A stretch of DNA of 13,256 nt from JBAUHN01 sp049680295 (GTDB lineage Bacteria > Pseudomonadota > Alphaproteobacteria > Rhodobacterales > Rhodobacteraceae), in the NCBI GenBank assembly GCA_049680295.1, contig JBAUHN010000095.1, forward strand, positions 1 through 13,256, written 5' to 3'. How positions within the stretch are numbered: the first letter of the stretch is position 1; each line of letters begins with the position of its first letter. Under the pieces are notes generated by a model. That model ran no database searches. It was not told the DNA's origin and saw nothing but the letters and a program-made list of their open reading frames with translations. Of this stretch, positions 1 through 7,711 are shown one piece after another. Made by a program: the position numbers and the translations under genes.

Positions 1-1191
1 ACCCCGGCCGCCGTTTTGATGACGTGCAATGTGTCCGACCATGCCACAGCTCATGCCAACCGCATGCAGGCTAAATTGCACATGGGGGCGTATGGCGAGA
101 TTCACGCAATCTCCCTGGTGTCAAACCCGGACGAAGGCAATGCGGCAGCCGTTATCCTTTATACGACCGGAACCACCGGCGATCCCAAAGGCGTGATGCT
201 GAGCCATAAGAACCTGCGCTTTGCCGGGATGGCGTCCGCGGGCCTGCGCCGCATGACCCGTGATGATTTGATCTATGGCGTGTTGCCGATCTCGCATGTG
301 TTCGGGCTGGCCTCTATCGTAGTCGCAGCCAGTTTTGCAGGTGCCCGCATTCATCTTGAACCGCGATTTTCTGCTGCCACGTTGTATTCTGCATTGAATT
401 CAGGGGTGACGTTGTTTTCTGCTGTTCCTCAAATGCATGCGCTGTTGATGCAATACACCAAGGAACAGGGGCATGGGCGGCTCAACTCGGATCAGCTGCG
501 CTATGTCTCATCCGGGGCGGCGCCGCTTGACCCTGCGTGGAAACGCAAAGCCGAAGCATTTTATGGGGTTGCCCTGCAAAACGGTTATGGGATGACCGAA
601 AGCACCGCCGGTATTTGTGCGACCTTTAATGTCATTGGATCATCGGATGTATCCGTTGGCCCGCCTTTGCCGGGTGTTGAAGTTCGGATCGACATCACAG
701 TTGCAGGAGCCCGCGATGGAATGGGCGAAGTGCTGACCCGTGGCGATCATGTGATGCCGGGCTATTACCGAAACGCCAGCGAAACGGCGCAGATCCTGGA
801 TGCGGACGGCTGGTTGCGCACCGGCGATCTGGGTCGCATGGACACATCCGGCCACTTGCACATCCTTGGCCGATCAAAAGAGCTGATCATCCATGGCGGT
901 TTCAATGTCTACCCGCCGCAGGTCGAGGCGGCGCTAAACGATCATCCGCAGGTTATTCAATCGGCGGTCATTGGGCGCATGGTCAAGGGCGATGAAAAGG
1001 TGGTCGCGTTTGTTCAGGTCGCGGCTGGCGATGATCTTTCCGCGGCCACTTTGCAAGCCCATGTGCGTCGGCGACTGGCTGCCTATAATTGCCCAAGCCA
1101 GATCATCATTGCCACCAACCTGCCTGCTGCGCCAACCGGAAAAATTCTGAAACACCGTTTGCTTCGCGATTTTCGCGATCAACTGGACTGA
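1..1191 (+). CDS. Acyl-CoA synthetase (AMP-forming), 3' part of gene
   Basis: This is the C-terminal ~396 residues of an adenylate-forming acyl-CoA ligase; the frame is open from base 1, so the true start lies before the window and the internal TTG/ATG codons near 16-21 are not the start. The enzyme activates a carboxylic acid with ATP to an acyl-adenylate and then makes the CoA thioester. Visible motifs are the phosphate-binding loop YTTGTTGDPKGVMLSH (about 163-210), the adenylate motif NGYGMTES, the hinge-region motifs WLRTGDLGR and LGRSKELIIHGGFNVYP, and the C-terminal PTGKILKHRL carrying the catalytic lysine. All core residues look intact. Family members are usually about 500 residues, so roughly the first 100 are missing from view. 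The acid used (fatty acid, malonate or other) cannot be told from this part. It converges with rpe 18 bp downstream. Confidence 0.93.
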   Translation, partial: TPAAVLMTCNVSDHATAHANRMQAKLHMGAYGEIHAISLVSNPDEGNAAAVILYTTGTTGDPKGVMLSHKNLRFAGMASAGLRRMTRDDLIYGVLPISHVFGLASIVVAASFAGARIHLEPRFSAATLYSALNSGVTLFSAVPQMHALLMQYTKEQGHGRLNSDQLRYVSSGAAPLDPAWKRKAEAFYGVALQNGYGMTESTAGICATFNVIGSSDVSVGPPLPGVEVRIDITVAGARDGMGEVLTRGDHVMPGYYRNASETAQILDADGWLRTGDLGRMDTSGHLHILGRSKELIIHGGFNVYPPQVEAALNDHPQVIQSAVIGRMVKGDEKVVAFVQVAAGDDLSAATLQAHVRRRLAAYNCPSQIIIATNLPAAPTGKILKHRLLRDFRDQLD

Positions 1192-1194
1192 TGT

Positions 1195-1211
1195 GAACGC
1201 GCTGCGTTTTT
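1195..1211 (+). terminator. Weak terminator-like hairpin after the acyl-CoA synthetase gene
   Basis: Four bases after the TGA stop, AACGC and GCGTT form a 5-bp stem around a 3-base loop, followed by further T residues. It overlaps the stop codon of the converging rpe gene. The stem is short, so this is only a plausible Rho-independent terminator for the rightward transcript. Confidence 0.3.
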
Positions 1212-1902
1212 AGACGTAAGTACCCGCCGCTGCTTCACGAATATTTCGGATGTTTTGGCCATAAGGGGCAGGGTCGGCAACTGAACCCCCTTTGAAAACG
1301 GCTGAACCGGCGACAAGAACATCTGCCCCGGCTGCGGCAACCAGGGGGGCAGTGACCGGATCAACACCACCGTCGATTTCAATATGAATGGGGCGATCAC
1401 CAATCATCGAGCGCAGCTGGCGGACTTTTTCGACCTGACTGTGAATGAACTTTTGCCCGCCAAAACCGGGGTTCACGGTCATCACGCAAACCAGATCGAC
1501 CATATCCAAAAGGTATTCGACGGCGGACGCGGGCGTCGCCGGATTCAGCGCCACGCCCGCCTTGGCGCCAGCAGCCCGGATGGCTTGCACGGTGCGGTGA
1601 ATATGCGGGCCCGCCTCGACATGGGCAGTAATCACGTCGGCGCCAGCCTGTGCAAATGCGTCGATAAAGGGATCAACCGGGGTGATCATCAAATGCACGT
1701 CCATCACGCCTTTGATATGTGGTCTGATGGCAGCACAGGTCGCAGGACCAAAGGTGATGTTTGGCACGAAATTTCCGTCCATAACATCGACATGCACCCA
1801 ATCGGCCCCTTGCTCTTCAATCGCTTCGCACTCTGCGCCGAAGTTGGCGAAATCAGCAGCAAGAATGGAAGGAGCGATTTTTACTGTGCGGTCAAAGGTC
1901 AT
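1210..1902 (-). CDS. rpe: Ribulose-phosphate 3-epimerase
   Basis: It interconverts D-ribulose 5-phosphate and D-xylulose 5-phosphate in the cytosol, in the pentose phosphate pathway or Calvin cycle. The 230-residue TIM-barrel protein has the usual family length. Motifs in order are APSILAADF (10-18), HVDVMDGNFVPNITFGP (37-53) with catalytic Asp39 and metal ligand His37, DVHLM with His70, MTVNPGFGGQ (141-150) in a phosphate/active-site loop, EIDGGV with the second catalytic Asp177, and AGSAVF near the C-terminus. The ATG at 1902 is chosen because the family consensus begins there and GGAAAG lies a short distance upstream; the frame is open to 1986, but that would add 28 residues without family resemblance. 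It follows the sugar-nucleotide epimerase gene by about 100 bp. No unusual changes are seen. Confidence 0.96.
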   Translation of the reverse strand: MTFDRTVKIAPSILAADFANFGAECEAIEEQGADWVHVDVMDGNFVPNITFGPATCAAIRPHIKGVMDVHLMITPVDPFIDAFAQAGADVITAHVEAGPHIHRTVQAIRAAGAKAGVALNPATPASAVEYLLDMVDLVCVMTVNPGFGGQKFIHSQVEKVRQLRSMIGDRPIHIEIDGGVDPVTAPLVAAAGADVLVAGSAVFKGGSVADPAPYGQNIRNIREAAAGTYV

Positions 1903-2004
1903 AGGGCAGGCTTTCCAAAAGGGCGCAACGATAGGGTGGCTATACCGGGCGATATGTGCGCCCGACAAGGGCGACATGGTGCCCATGGTAAAAAAACTGC
2001 GGTT

Positions 2005-3039
2005 TCACACGTTGTAATAGTCACGGTACCAGTCAACGAAGGACTGCAATCCCGAGGCCAACGGCGTCACAGGTTGCGGTCCGACCAACGCTTTGACAAG
2101 GGACGCATCCGCCCAGGTTGCAGGCACGTCGCCGGGCTGCATTCCGTGGAAGTTCTTTTTGGCCTTTCGACCAACTGCAGTTTCGATGGCGGCTATGAAA
2201 TCCATCAATGGCACCGGTGCGCCATTGCCGATATTGACGATGCGAAATGGGGCGACATTTGACAGACTGTCGCCTTCTATTGCTGTCACACGATCACTCG
2301 GCAAAAGCGGCGGCGCATCAATCAACGCCACCATCGAGGCCACAAGATCGTCGATATAGGTGAAATCGCGCTTCATATCGCCGTGATTGTAAACGTCAAT
2401 GGCCGTGCCGTTCAGGATCGCCTTGGTGAACTTGAAATGCGCCATATCCGGCCGACCCCAAGGCCCATAGACCGTAAAGAACCGAAACATCGTAATCGGC
2501 AGATCATAAAGATGCGCATAGGAATGCGCCATCGCCTCGGTCGCCTTTTTGGTGGCCGCATAGAACGACATTTGCGTATCGACCTTGTCGGTTTCCTTAT
2601 ACGGCATCTGCGTGTTCGCACCGTAGACTGACGAGGTTGAGGCCAGCAACATATGGGCTGGAGGATAGGCACGCGCGGCCTCCAACAATTCAAATGCACC
2701 AACAAGATTGGCGTCGACATAGGCGCGCGGCGCGTCAATCGAATGCCGAACGCCGGCCTGTGCTGCCAGATGGATCACCGCATCAGGACGCCATGCCGCG
2801 AACAACCTCATCAAAACGCCGGGCGCTTCGATCTTGTCGTTTATGACCGTAAAATCTGGATAGTCCGCTAACATGTCCTGGCGGCGCTGTTTCAACGCGA
2901 CGTCATAGTAATCCGACAGCGCATCAAGACCGACAACGCGCCAGCCCGCGTTTAAAAGGGCAATCGCGGTAAAGTACCCGATAAACCCGGATGATCCGGT
3001 GATCAGGGCGGTAGGCTGTTTTGTCGAAACTTGTGTCAT
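2005..3039 (-). CDS. NAD-dependent sugar-nucleotide epimerase, UDP-glucuronate 4-epimerase-like
   Basis: This is a 344-residue extended short-chain dehydrogenase/reductase. It most resembles UDP-glucuronate 4-epimerases (LpsL/CapI-type), which make UDP-galacturonate for capsule or lipopolysaccharide. Seen directly are the N-terminal NAD-binding motif TGSSGFIG (14-21), HLAAQAGVRHS (91-100), the catalytic set with STSSVYG (134-140) and Tyr160-x3-Lys164, and the family-typical stretches RFFTVYGPWGRPDMA and NHGDMKRDFTYIDD. All catalytic residues are present. The ATG at 3039 places the Rossmann glycine loop at the normal distance from the N-terminus, although no clear ribosome-binding site precedes it. 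The exact sugar substrate is inferred; UDP-glucose or UDP-GlcNAc epimerization is less likely from the motif wording. It lies between rpe and the MmgE/PrpD gene on the same strand and fits with the envelope-glycan genes elsewhere in the window. Confidence 0.88.
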   Translation of the reverse strand: MTQVSTKQPTALITGSSGFIGYFTAIALLNAGWRVVGLDALSDYYDVALKQRRQDMLADYPDFTVINDKIEAPGVLMRLFAAWRPDAVIHLAAQAGVRHSIDAPRAYVDANLVGAFELLEAARAYPPAHMLLASTSSVYGANTQMPYKETDKVDTQMSFYAATKKATEAMAHSYAHLYDLPITMFRFFTVYGPWGRPDMAHFKFTKAILNGTAIDVYNHGDMKRDFTYIDDLVASMVALIDAPPLLPSDRVTAIEGDSLSNVAPFRIVNIGNGAPVPLMDFIAAIETAVGRKAKKNFHGMQPGDVPATWADASLVKALVGPQPVTPLASGLQSFVDWYRDYYNV

Positions 3040-3096
3040 GGGCCGAGCGATGTCACAGGTGTCGGAGAATTGCCAGAGTTGCCGTGGCGATCAAGC

Positions 3097-3143
3097 CGCG
3101 TGTTTGGTCAAATCTTTTTGATGCAAGGCACGCGTCGACCAAA
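3097..3143. repeat. Two interleaved inverted repeats between the PrpD-like and epimerase genes
   Basis: The words CGCGTG (3097-3102) and TTTGGTC (3103-3109) are followed by their complements CACGCG (3129-3134) and GACCAAA (3137-3143) in the same order. The two pairings therefore cross and do not nest. They lie in the 115-bp gap, downstream of the MmgE/PrpD stop and upstream of the epimerase start. They could give two alternative hairpins with 26-27 base loops, a pseudoknot-like fold, or nothing functional. Confidence 0.4.
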
Positions 3144-3154
3144 TGGTACCCTTT

Positions 3155-4489
3155 TTAACCTGTGCTGACCAAATCCGTCAGAGCGCTGAAGGGCAGATCG
3201 GGATCCAGCATGTTTTCTCGCATGCGCCAGATGGCTTGCGCGCGTGATCTGCCAATTGTGGGGGCGGCGAAATTTTCGAACTTTTGGGCGATCTCGGCCT
3301 CGCTCAATGGCGCATCGATACCGCCACGCGCATGCACGTCGCCCGAGGATATTTTGGTCCCGTCCGTGGTTGTCACGACAACATCCGCCATACGGTGTTT
3401 CGGAAAATTGGCGCAATGGCGGTCTTCGACATGAACGGAAATGCGCGGCAGCAGGTTTGCCACTTCGGCGTCTTGCAGGCCTTTGCCAAAGATATGTTCT
3501 GGCCCGACATGGCCATGCCGCATCAGGATGGCCAGCGCAAACCCCAGTGAATATTGCGCCTGACCTGTGGTATCGGGCACGTCGGGGAAAAGGGCGGCAC
3601 TTTCAGCAAACGTGCCGACCTGGACCTGTGTGATGTCGGTATGGGTCAAGTCATGTTTTTGCATGATAGCGTGCAATGCATCCAGCGGTGCATGTGCCCA
3701 GCGGCAAATCGGATAGGGTTTTATGTAGTTTTGCTCAATCGTCCAGACCTGTCCCAGATCGGCCCAAATGGCGGCGACCTCTGGATTTTCTACCGTAATT
3801 GCGGGGGCGCCCTGAAAGCCGCGCATCGCCAGCAAAGCCGCCATCGACCCGGTTAACGCCCCCATCCCCGATCCGTCGTGCAGCATAGTCGGATTGGCAA
3901 TCTCGCGCATCATCTGGCTGCGCGGCCCGTGATATTCGGCAATGCCCAATGCCTCGCGCAATTGAGTCGTATCGGCGCCCCGCAACCGGCACCCAATGGC
4001 AGCAACGGCAAGCGTATTCCAGGCCCCGGATGTGTGATAATCAGACACAGTCGAATGCAGCGCCAACCCGGCCCGCGCGCCGATTTCATAAGACATTGCC
4101 AGAATGCCCAATGCGTCGCGTGCGCGCAGTTCAGGCACAGCCGTTGCAAAGGCGAAAAGCGCAGGCACTGTCGCGCAACCGATATGTCCCTTGACCGGGT
4201 TGAACCCATCATGCCCATCCAGATTGTCGATCTGGGTGGCCGACGCAAACGCCATGCCGGGCACCGAGCACCTGCGCCCATCAAACAGCAGGCGGGCGCT
4301 GTTGGTCTGGCCGTTTGCCGCATGGAATTCCACTGCGAAATCCCGCGCGATTTTGGACGGCTCAAGGTTGGCCGCACCTGCGGCCACGCCCAACGTGTCG
4401 ATCAGCAAAAGCGCGGCCATGCGCAATGCCGTTTCTGGCACATCCGGTGAAAGAACAAAGTCTGCAACGGGGTCAAACTGTGGGCGCAT
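3155..4489 (-). CDS. MmgE/PrpD family protein
   Basis: This is a 444-residue member of the MmgE/PrpD family, which includes 2-methylcitrate dehydratase, cis-aconitate decarboxylase and many members of unknown substrate. Typical landmarks are the N-terminal helical region with DTLGVAAGAA, the segment DNLDGHDGFNPVKGHIGCA with conserved Asp/His and glycines, the block YHTSGAWNTLAVAAIG, NYIKPYPICRWAHAPLDA near the middle, and AQYSLGFALAI in the second domain. The length matches the family. The ATG at 4489 is preferred because AAGG lies about 8 bases upstream and the family consensus begins soon after. The frame is open to another ATG at 4561 that would add 24 residues; its GAGG is only two bases from that ATG. 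No prpB, prpC or acnD lies beside it, so methylcitrate-cycle function is not supported; treat it as a dehydratase/decarboxylase-fold enzyme of unknown substrate. It diverges from the large ABC-like gene. Confidence 0.88.
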   Translation of the reverse strand: MRPQFDPVADFVLSPDVPETALRMAALLLIDTLGVAAGAANLEPSKIARDFAVEFHAANGQTNSARLLFDGRRCSVPGMAFASATQIDNLDGHDGFNPVKGHIGCATVPALFAFATAVPELRARDALGILAMSYEIGARAGLALHSTVSDYHTSGAWNTLAVAAIGCRLRGADTTQLREALGIAEYHGPRSQMMREIANPTMLHDGSGMGALTGSMAALLAMRGFQGAPAITVENPEVAAIWADLGQVWTIEQNYIKPYPICRWAHAPLDALHAIMQKHDLTHTDITQVQVGTFAESAALFPDVPDTTGQAQYSLGFALAILMRHGHVGPEHIFGKGLQDAEVANLLPRISVHVEDRHCANFPKHRMADVVVTTTDGTKISSGDVHARGGIDAPLSEAEIAQKFENFAAPTIGRSRAQAIWRMRENMLDPDLPFSALTDLVSTG

Positions 4490-4577
4490 CGGCTTGCCTT
4501 TTTGTTGTTTCACGGAACACTGAATAGGCTTTTGAGAAAGGATCATGTCAACGAGCGACATTTCCTCTTAATTCTTC

Positions 4578-4606
4578 TTGACGACAATGCGTGCCCTTTT
4601 TCTTAT
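4578..4606 (+). promoter_or_regulatory. Sigma-70-type promoter for the ABC-like gene
   Basis: TTGACG at 4578-4583 (five of six consensus bases) is followed, after exactly 17 bases, by TCTTAT at 4601-4606 (four of six). Initiation would fall near 4612-4615, giving a leader of only about 20 bases before the TTG start. This lies in the gap between the divergent MmgE/PrpD and ABC-like genes. No equally good promoter was found for the leftward gene. Confidence 0.5.
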
Positions 4607-4610
4607 TTGC

Positions 4611-4620
4611 GAGGTAAGGT
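4611..4620 (+). promoter_or_regulatory. Purine-rich ribosome-binding site deciding the ABC-like start
   Basis: GAGGTAAGGT contains two possible Shine-Dalgarno cores. The AAGG core is 13 bases from the in-frame TTG at 4633 and 7 bases from an in-frame ATT at 4627. An in-frame TAA at 4615-4617 closes the frame upstream, so the start must lie downstream of it, and no ATG or GTG is available near the front of the protein. Confidence 0.45.
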
Positions 4621-4632
4621 AGCAATATTGAA

Positions 4633-7600
4633 TTGTCGCCGAAGGCCGAGCCGTTCGGCGTAACAGACTATGGAGTACTTAAGATAGAACGTTCTTTGTT
4701 CGCATTTATCTGGAAATACTCCCGCCGCGATCAGATCATATTGCTTTGTGTAACGGTGCTGCTGTTTCCGCTGCTCTATCTGACGCTTGAACTGCCCAAG
4801 CGGATCATCAACGATGCCATCGGCGCCCCAAGCTCGAATGTCGTGTTTTTTGGCTATGACGTGGATCAGGTGACGCTGCTGGGAATATTTTGCGGCGCCT
4901 TTTTGCTGTCTGTCTTTGCGCACGGTTTGCTGAAAATGCGGATCAACACGATGAAGGGTGTTCTGGCCGAACGGATGTTGCGCCGCCTTCGCTATACGCT
5001 GATCGGGCGCGTGTTTCGGTTCCCGCAGTCGTTCTTTCAGCGCACATCGCAAGGCGAACTGGTGTCGATTGTCACCGCCGAGACAGAGCCAATGGGCGGT
5101 ATGATGGGAGACGCACTGACGCAACCGATCCTTCAGGCCGGACAAATGCTAACCATTTTGGGGTTCTTGTTCCTGCAAAGCATCTGGTTCGGTATTGCGG
5201 CAGTTGCGCTGATCCCGTTGCAGGCGTGGCTTATTCCCAAACTGCAACGCCAGATCAATCTGATGAACAAATCGCGCATCAAGGAAGTGCGCAAACTGGC
5301 AGCTGAAATCGGCGAGAATGCCGCGGGTTCAGGTACGTTGCGCATCCATGGCGGGTGGCGGTACCGAAAGGCAATGATCACGCGACGCCTTGGCGTGCTT
5401 TTTGATATTCGGTTCCAGATATATCAGAAAAAGTTTTTTATGAAGTTTCTCAACAACTTCATCACTCAACTGACGCCGTTCTTTTTCTTTTCAGTGGGCG
5501 GCTATCTGGTGATCCGGGGCAATGTCTCGATTGGGGCGCTTGTTGCGGCGTTGGCGGCCTATAAGGATTTATCGTCGCCCTGGAAAGAACTGTTGGCCTA
5601 TTACAATCAGGCGCAAGATATGTCGCTGCGCTGGGAGGTGGTGACAGAGCGGTTTTCGCCCAGCGGCATGATTGATGAAACCCTGTTCGACGGTGAACCT
5701 GACCGCATTCCCGAGCTTAAGGGCGAGATCGAATTGACCGATGTGACAGTGTTCGACGTCGATGGAAATGCGGTCCTCGAAGATATCTCGGCCAGATTTC
5801 CGCCCGGCGCATTGGTGGCGATTGCCGCGCAAAGCCAGGAAGATCGCAGCGCCTTTGCAGGTATTCTGACCCGTGAAATTTTACCAACCGCGGGCACAAT
5901 CAAAGTGGCGGGCTATGATTTGTCGCACCTGCACCAATCCGTTATTGCGGCCCGCATCGGCCACGCAAATTCGCGACCCGTTATGTTTCGCGGCACCTTC
6001 GGCGAGAATGTTTTGATGCCGTTGATGCAGCGCCCGCAGGCCGAGGCAGGTCAATCGGCTGAAACCGACAGGATAACACTGGAAGGCATTCGCGCAGGCA
6101 ATAGCCCCGACAGTATCGACGAAAACTGGCTGAATCCGGCATCTGCTGGTGTTGAATCCGCATCCGATCTGCTGACATGGTGGTTGAAAATTGTCGATGC
6201 AATGGGATCAGGCACAACGCTGTTCCGACGTGGACTGGATCAAAGTTTTTCCCAGCACGGCCATCCCGAACTGGCGCGAAATCTGATAGAATTGCGACCC
6301 AAAATTCGCAGGGCAATTGACGATGCGGGCCTGAACCGCCACATGTGTTTTTTCGACGCGGCCCAGTTCAATCCGGCCTTGCCGGTGGCTGGCAATCTTT
6401 TCTTTGTGACGCCTCAGTACGACATTTCGCAGTCAACTTTGGCCGCACAAAGCGACGTGTTTGATGTCATTCACAGCCTGAGGCTGGACAAAGATCTGAT
6501 GGATCTGGCCCAAGAAATCATCGAGATGTTGCGTCAGATTTTTGGAACCGATGGCACCGATCATCCGTTGTTCCGCAAGTTGGGACTGGAACCTGCGTTG
6601 TTTGAACGCTCGGTTCAGATCGCCGCGAATTACAGCGCCAAGGGCGCAGTTGATTTACCTGCTGCAGATAAGGCGGTGTTGATGACCGTTCCGTTCCGCA
6701 TTTCAGAAGAACAAATCGGGCCGGCCATTTCGGACCAAATGAAAGTTCGAATTCTGGAACTGCGCCGCGCACATGCACAAGAATTTCAATCGAAACTAAG
6801 GGATACCTTTACGCCCCTTTCAGAGGTCGAGATCGCGCCGGGCCTGTCAGTTTTGGAAAATGCCATGTTTGGCAAAATCTCCAGCAATGCCGGCGCCCAG
6901 GCGGATGAAATTCGAAAAATCGTCTCGCAAGAGATGTTGAACGCGGGCCTGCGCCCGTTGGTGATTGAGCTGATTTACGATCTGCAGATCGCTTTGGGTG
7001 GGTCAAATCTACCGGCACTCTTTGCCGAGCCGCTGGCCTTTAGCCGTGCTGCGATCAAACGACCTGACGTGTTGGTATTGGACCAGACCCTGGCCAGTTA
7101 TGACGGGCAGACACAAGCTGCGGTTCATAAGAATCTGCGCAATCTGATGCCTGATGCGACTTTGATTTACATTGATACGGCGTTTCAGAACCGCGAGGAT
7201 TTTGATGTCTATCTTGAGATACAGCAAGGCCGCATCGTGTCGTCGGACACCTCGGTCAGTGAGGTCGAAGATGGTGGCGGTCAGGCAGATATTTTGCGCA
7301 AATTACGCGCTTTAGAGGCGACGCCGCTATTTTCTGGTCTCAGTCGCAAGCAATTGCGTCTACTGGCCTTTAGCGCCCGGTGGTACAACGCCTCTGCCGG
7401 CGATGTGATTTTCAACAAAAGCGACGATCCCACCGATGGCGCCTATGTGATCCTGTCGGGTGAGGCCGGGCTTTATGACCCTGACAGCCACAAAGACGCA
7501 TTGATTGCGACCGTCGGTCCGGGAAATCTGGTTGGTGAACTGGGCGTTATCCGCAACATTCCGCGCGCTCTGACAATGCGTGCGCATAGCGATCTGGAAA

Positions 7601-7698
7601 CGCTCCGGCTCGGCTCAGAAGACTTCCTGGCGGTGGTCGAAAACGACGCGGCCACATCCTTTAAGCTGTTGCAGGTCGTGTCAGGTTACGTATCGTGA
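4633..7698 (+). CDS. ABC exporter-like protein with degenerate nucleotide-binding domain and C-terminal cyclic-nucleotide-binding domain
   Basis: The 1021-residue protein starts with an exporter-type membrane domain (about residues 30-325, hydrophobic segments near 34-55, 80-100, 169-201, 279-297 and 300-312). A nucleotide-binding-domain scaffold follows from about 363 (GEIELTDVTVFD). The Walker A position (400-408) reads AQSQEDRSA in place of a glycine loop with GKS. The Q-loop position carries Ser447, the signature position reads LPALF (793-797) in place of LSGGQ, the residue after Walker B Asp817 is Gln818 in place of Glu, and the H-switch position is Thr849. About 270 residues (465-735) without recognisable fold interrupt the domain. 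Residues 890-1010 form a cyclic-nucleotide-binding domain with a preserved phosphate-binding cassette around GEL (968-970) and Arg978. ATP-driven transport is therefore doubtful; a cAMP/cGMP-responsive membrane protein is possible. TTG at 4633 is the assumed start. Motif alignments are by eye. Confidence 0.85.
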   Translation: MSPKAEPFGVTDYGVLKIERSLFAFIWKYSRRDQIILLCVTVLLFPLLYLTLELPKRIINDAIGAPSSNVVFFGYDVDQVTLLGIFCGAFLLSVFAHGLLKMRINTMKGVLAERMLRRLRYTLIGRVFRFPQSFFQRTSQGELVSIVTAETEPMGGMMGDALTQPILQAGQMLTILGFLFLQSIWFGIAAVALIPLQAWLIPKLQRQINLMNKSRIKEVRKLAAEIGENAAGSGTLRIHGGWRYRKAMITRRLGVLFDIRFQIYQKKFFMKFLNNFITQLTPFFFFSVGGYLVIRGNVSIGALVAALAAYKDLSSPWKELLAYYNQAQDMSLRWEVVTERFSPSGMIDETLFDGEPDRIPELKGEIELTDVTVFDVDGNAVLEDISARFPPGALVAIAAQSQEDRSAFAGILTREILPTAGTIKVAGYDLSHLHQSVIAARIGHANSRPVMFRGTFGENVLMPLMQRPQAEAGQSAETDRITLEGIRAGNSPDSIDENWLNPASAGVESASDLLTWWLKIVDAMGSGTTLFRRGLDQSFSQHGHPELARNLIELRPKIRRAIDDAGLNRHMCFFDAAQFNPALPVAGNLFFVTPQYDISQSTLAAQSDVFDVIHSLRLDKDLMDLAQEIIEMLRQIFGTDGTDHPLFRKLGLEPALFERSVQIAANYSAKGAVDLPAADKAVLMTVPFRISEEQIGPAISDQMKVRILELRRAHAQEFQSKLRDTFTPLSEVEIAPGLSVLENAMFGKISSNAGAQADEIRKIVSQEMLNAGLRPLVIELIYDLQIALGGSNLPALFAEPLAFSRAAIKRPDVLVLDQTLASYDGQTQAAVHKNLRNLMPDATLIYIDTAFQNREDFDVYLEIQQGRIVSSDTSVSEVEDGGGQADILRKLRALEATPLFSGLSRKQLRLLAFSARWYNASAGDVIFNKSDDPTDGAYVILSGEAGLYDPDSHKDALIATVGPGNLVGELGVIRNIPRALTMRAHSDLETLRLGSEDFLAVVENDAATSFKLLQVVSGYVS

Positions 7699-7711
7699 AT
7701 GCGGCTGAACC

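Noticed and set aside
1989..2005. Small hairpin with a T-run after the epimerase gene on the minus strand
   Set aside because: The stem AAAC/GTTT is only four mostly A-T pairs, too weak to call a terminator although seven T residues follow.
1384..2262. Long rightward open frame (292 codons) across rpe and the epimerase gene
   Set aside because: It lies antisense to two genes with clear catalytic motifs, crosses the gap between them, and its protein is rich in Arg/His/Gly without any motif; it is a codon-bias shadow.
3040..3096. Promoter for the epimerase gene on the minus strand (TTGATC-17-AATTCT)
   Set aside because: The -10 element matches only three of six consensus positions; not supportable.
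3878..4450. Rightward open frame of 190 codons within the MmgE/PrpD gene
   Set aside because: Antisense to a well-supported gene, with no motif and no start signal; a shadow.
4633..7698. Calling the ABC-like gene a pseudogene because its ATPase motifs are lost
   Set aside because: The frame is uninterrupted for 1021 codons, the changes are at single motifs within a preserved scaffold, and the C-terminal cyclic-nucleotide domain keeps its key residues; this is not the pattern of a decaying gene.
7699..7711. Terminator between the convergent ABC-like and GtrC-like genes
   Set aside because: Only 13 bases separate the stops and no inverted repeat is visible there.
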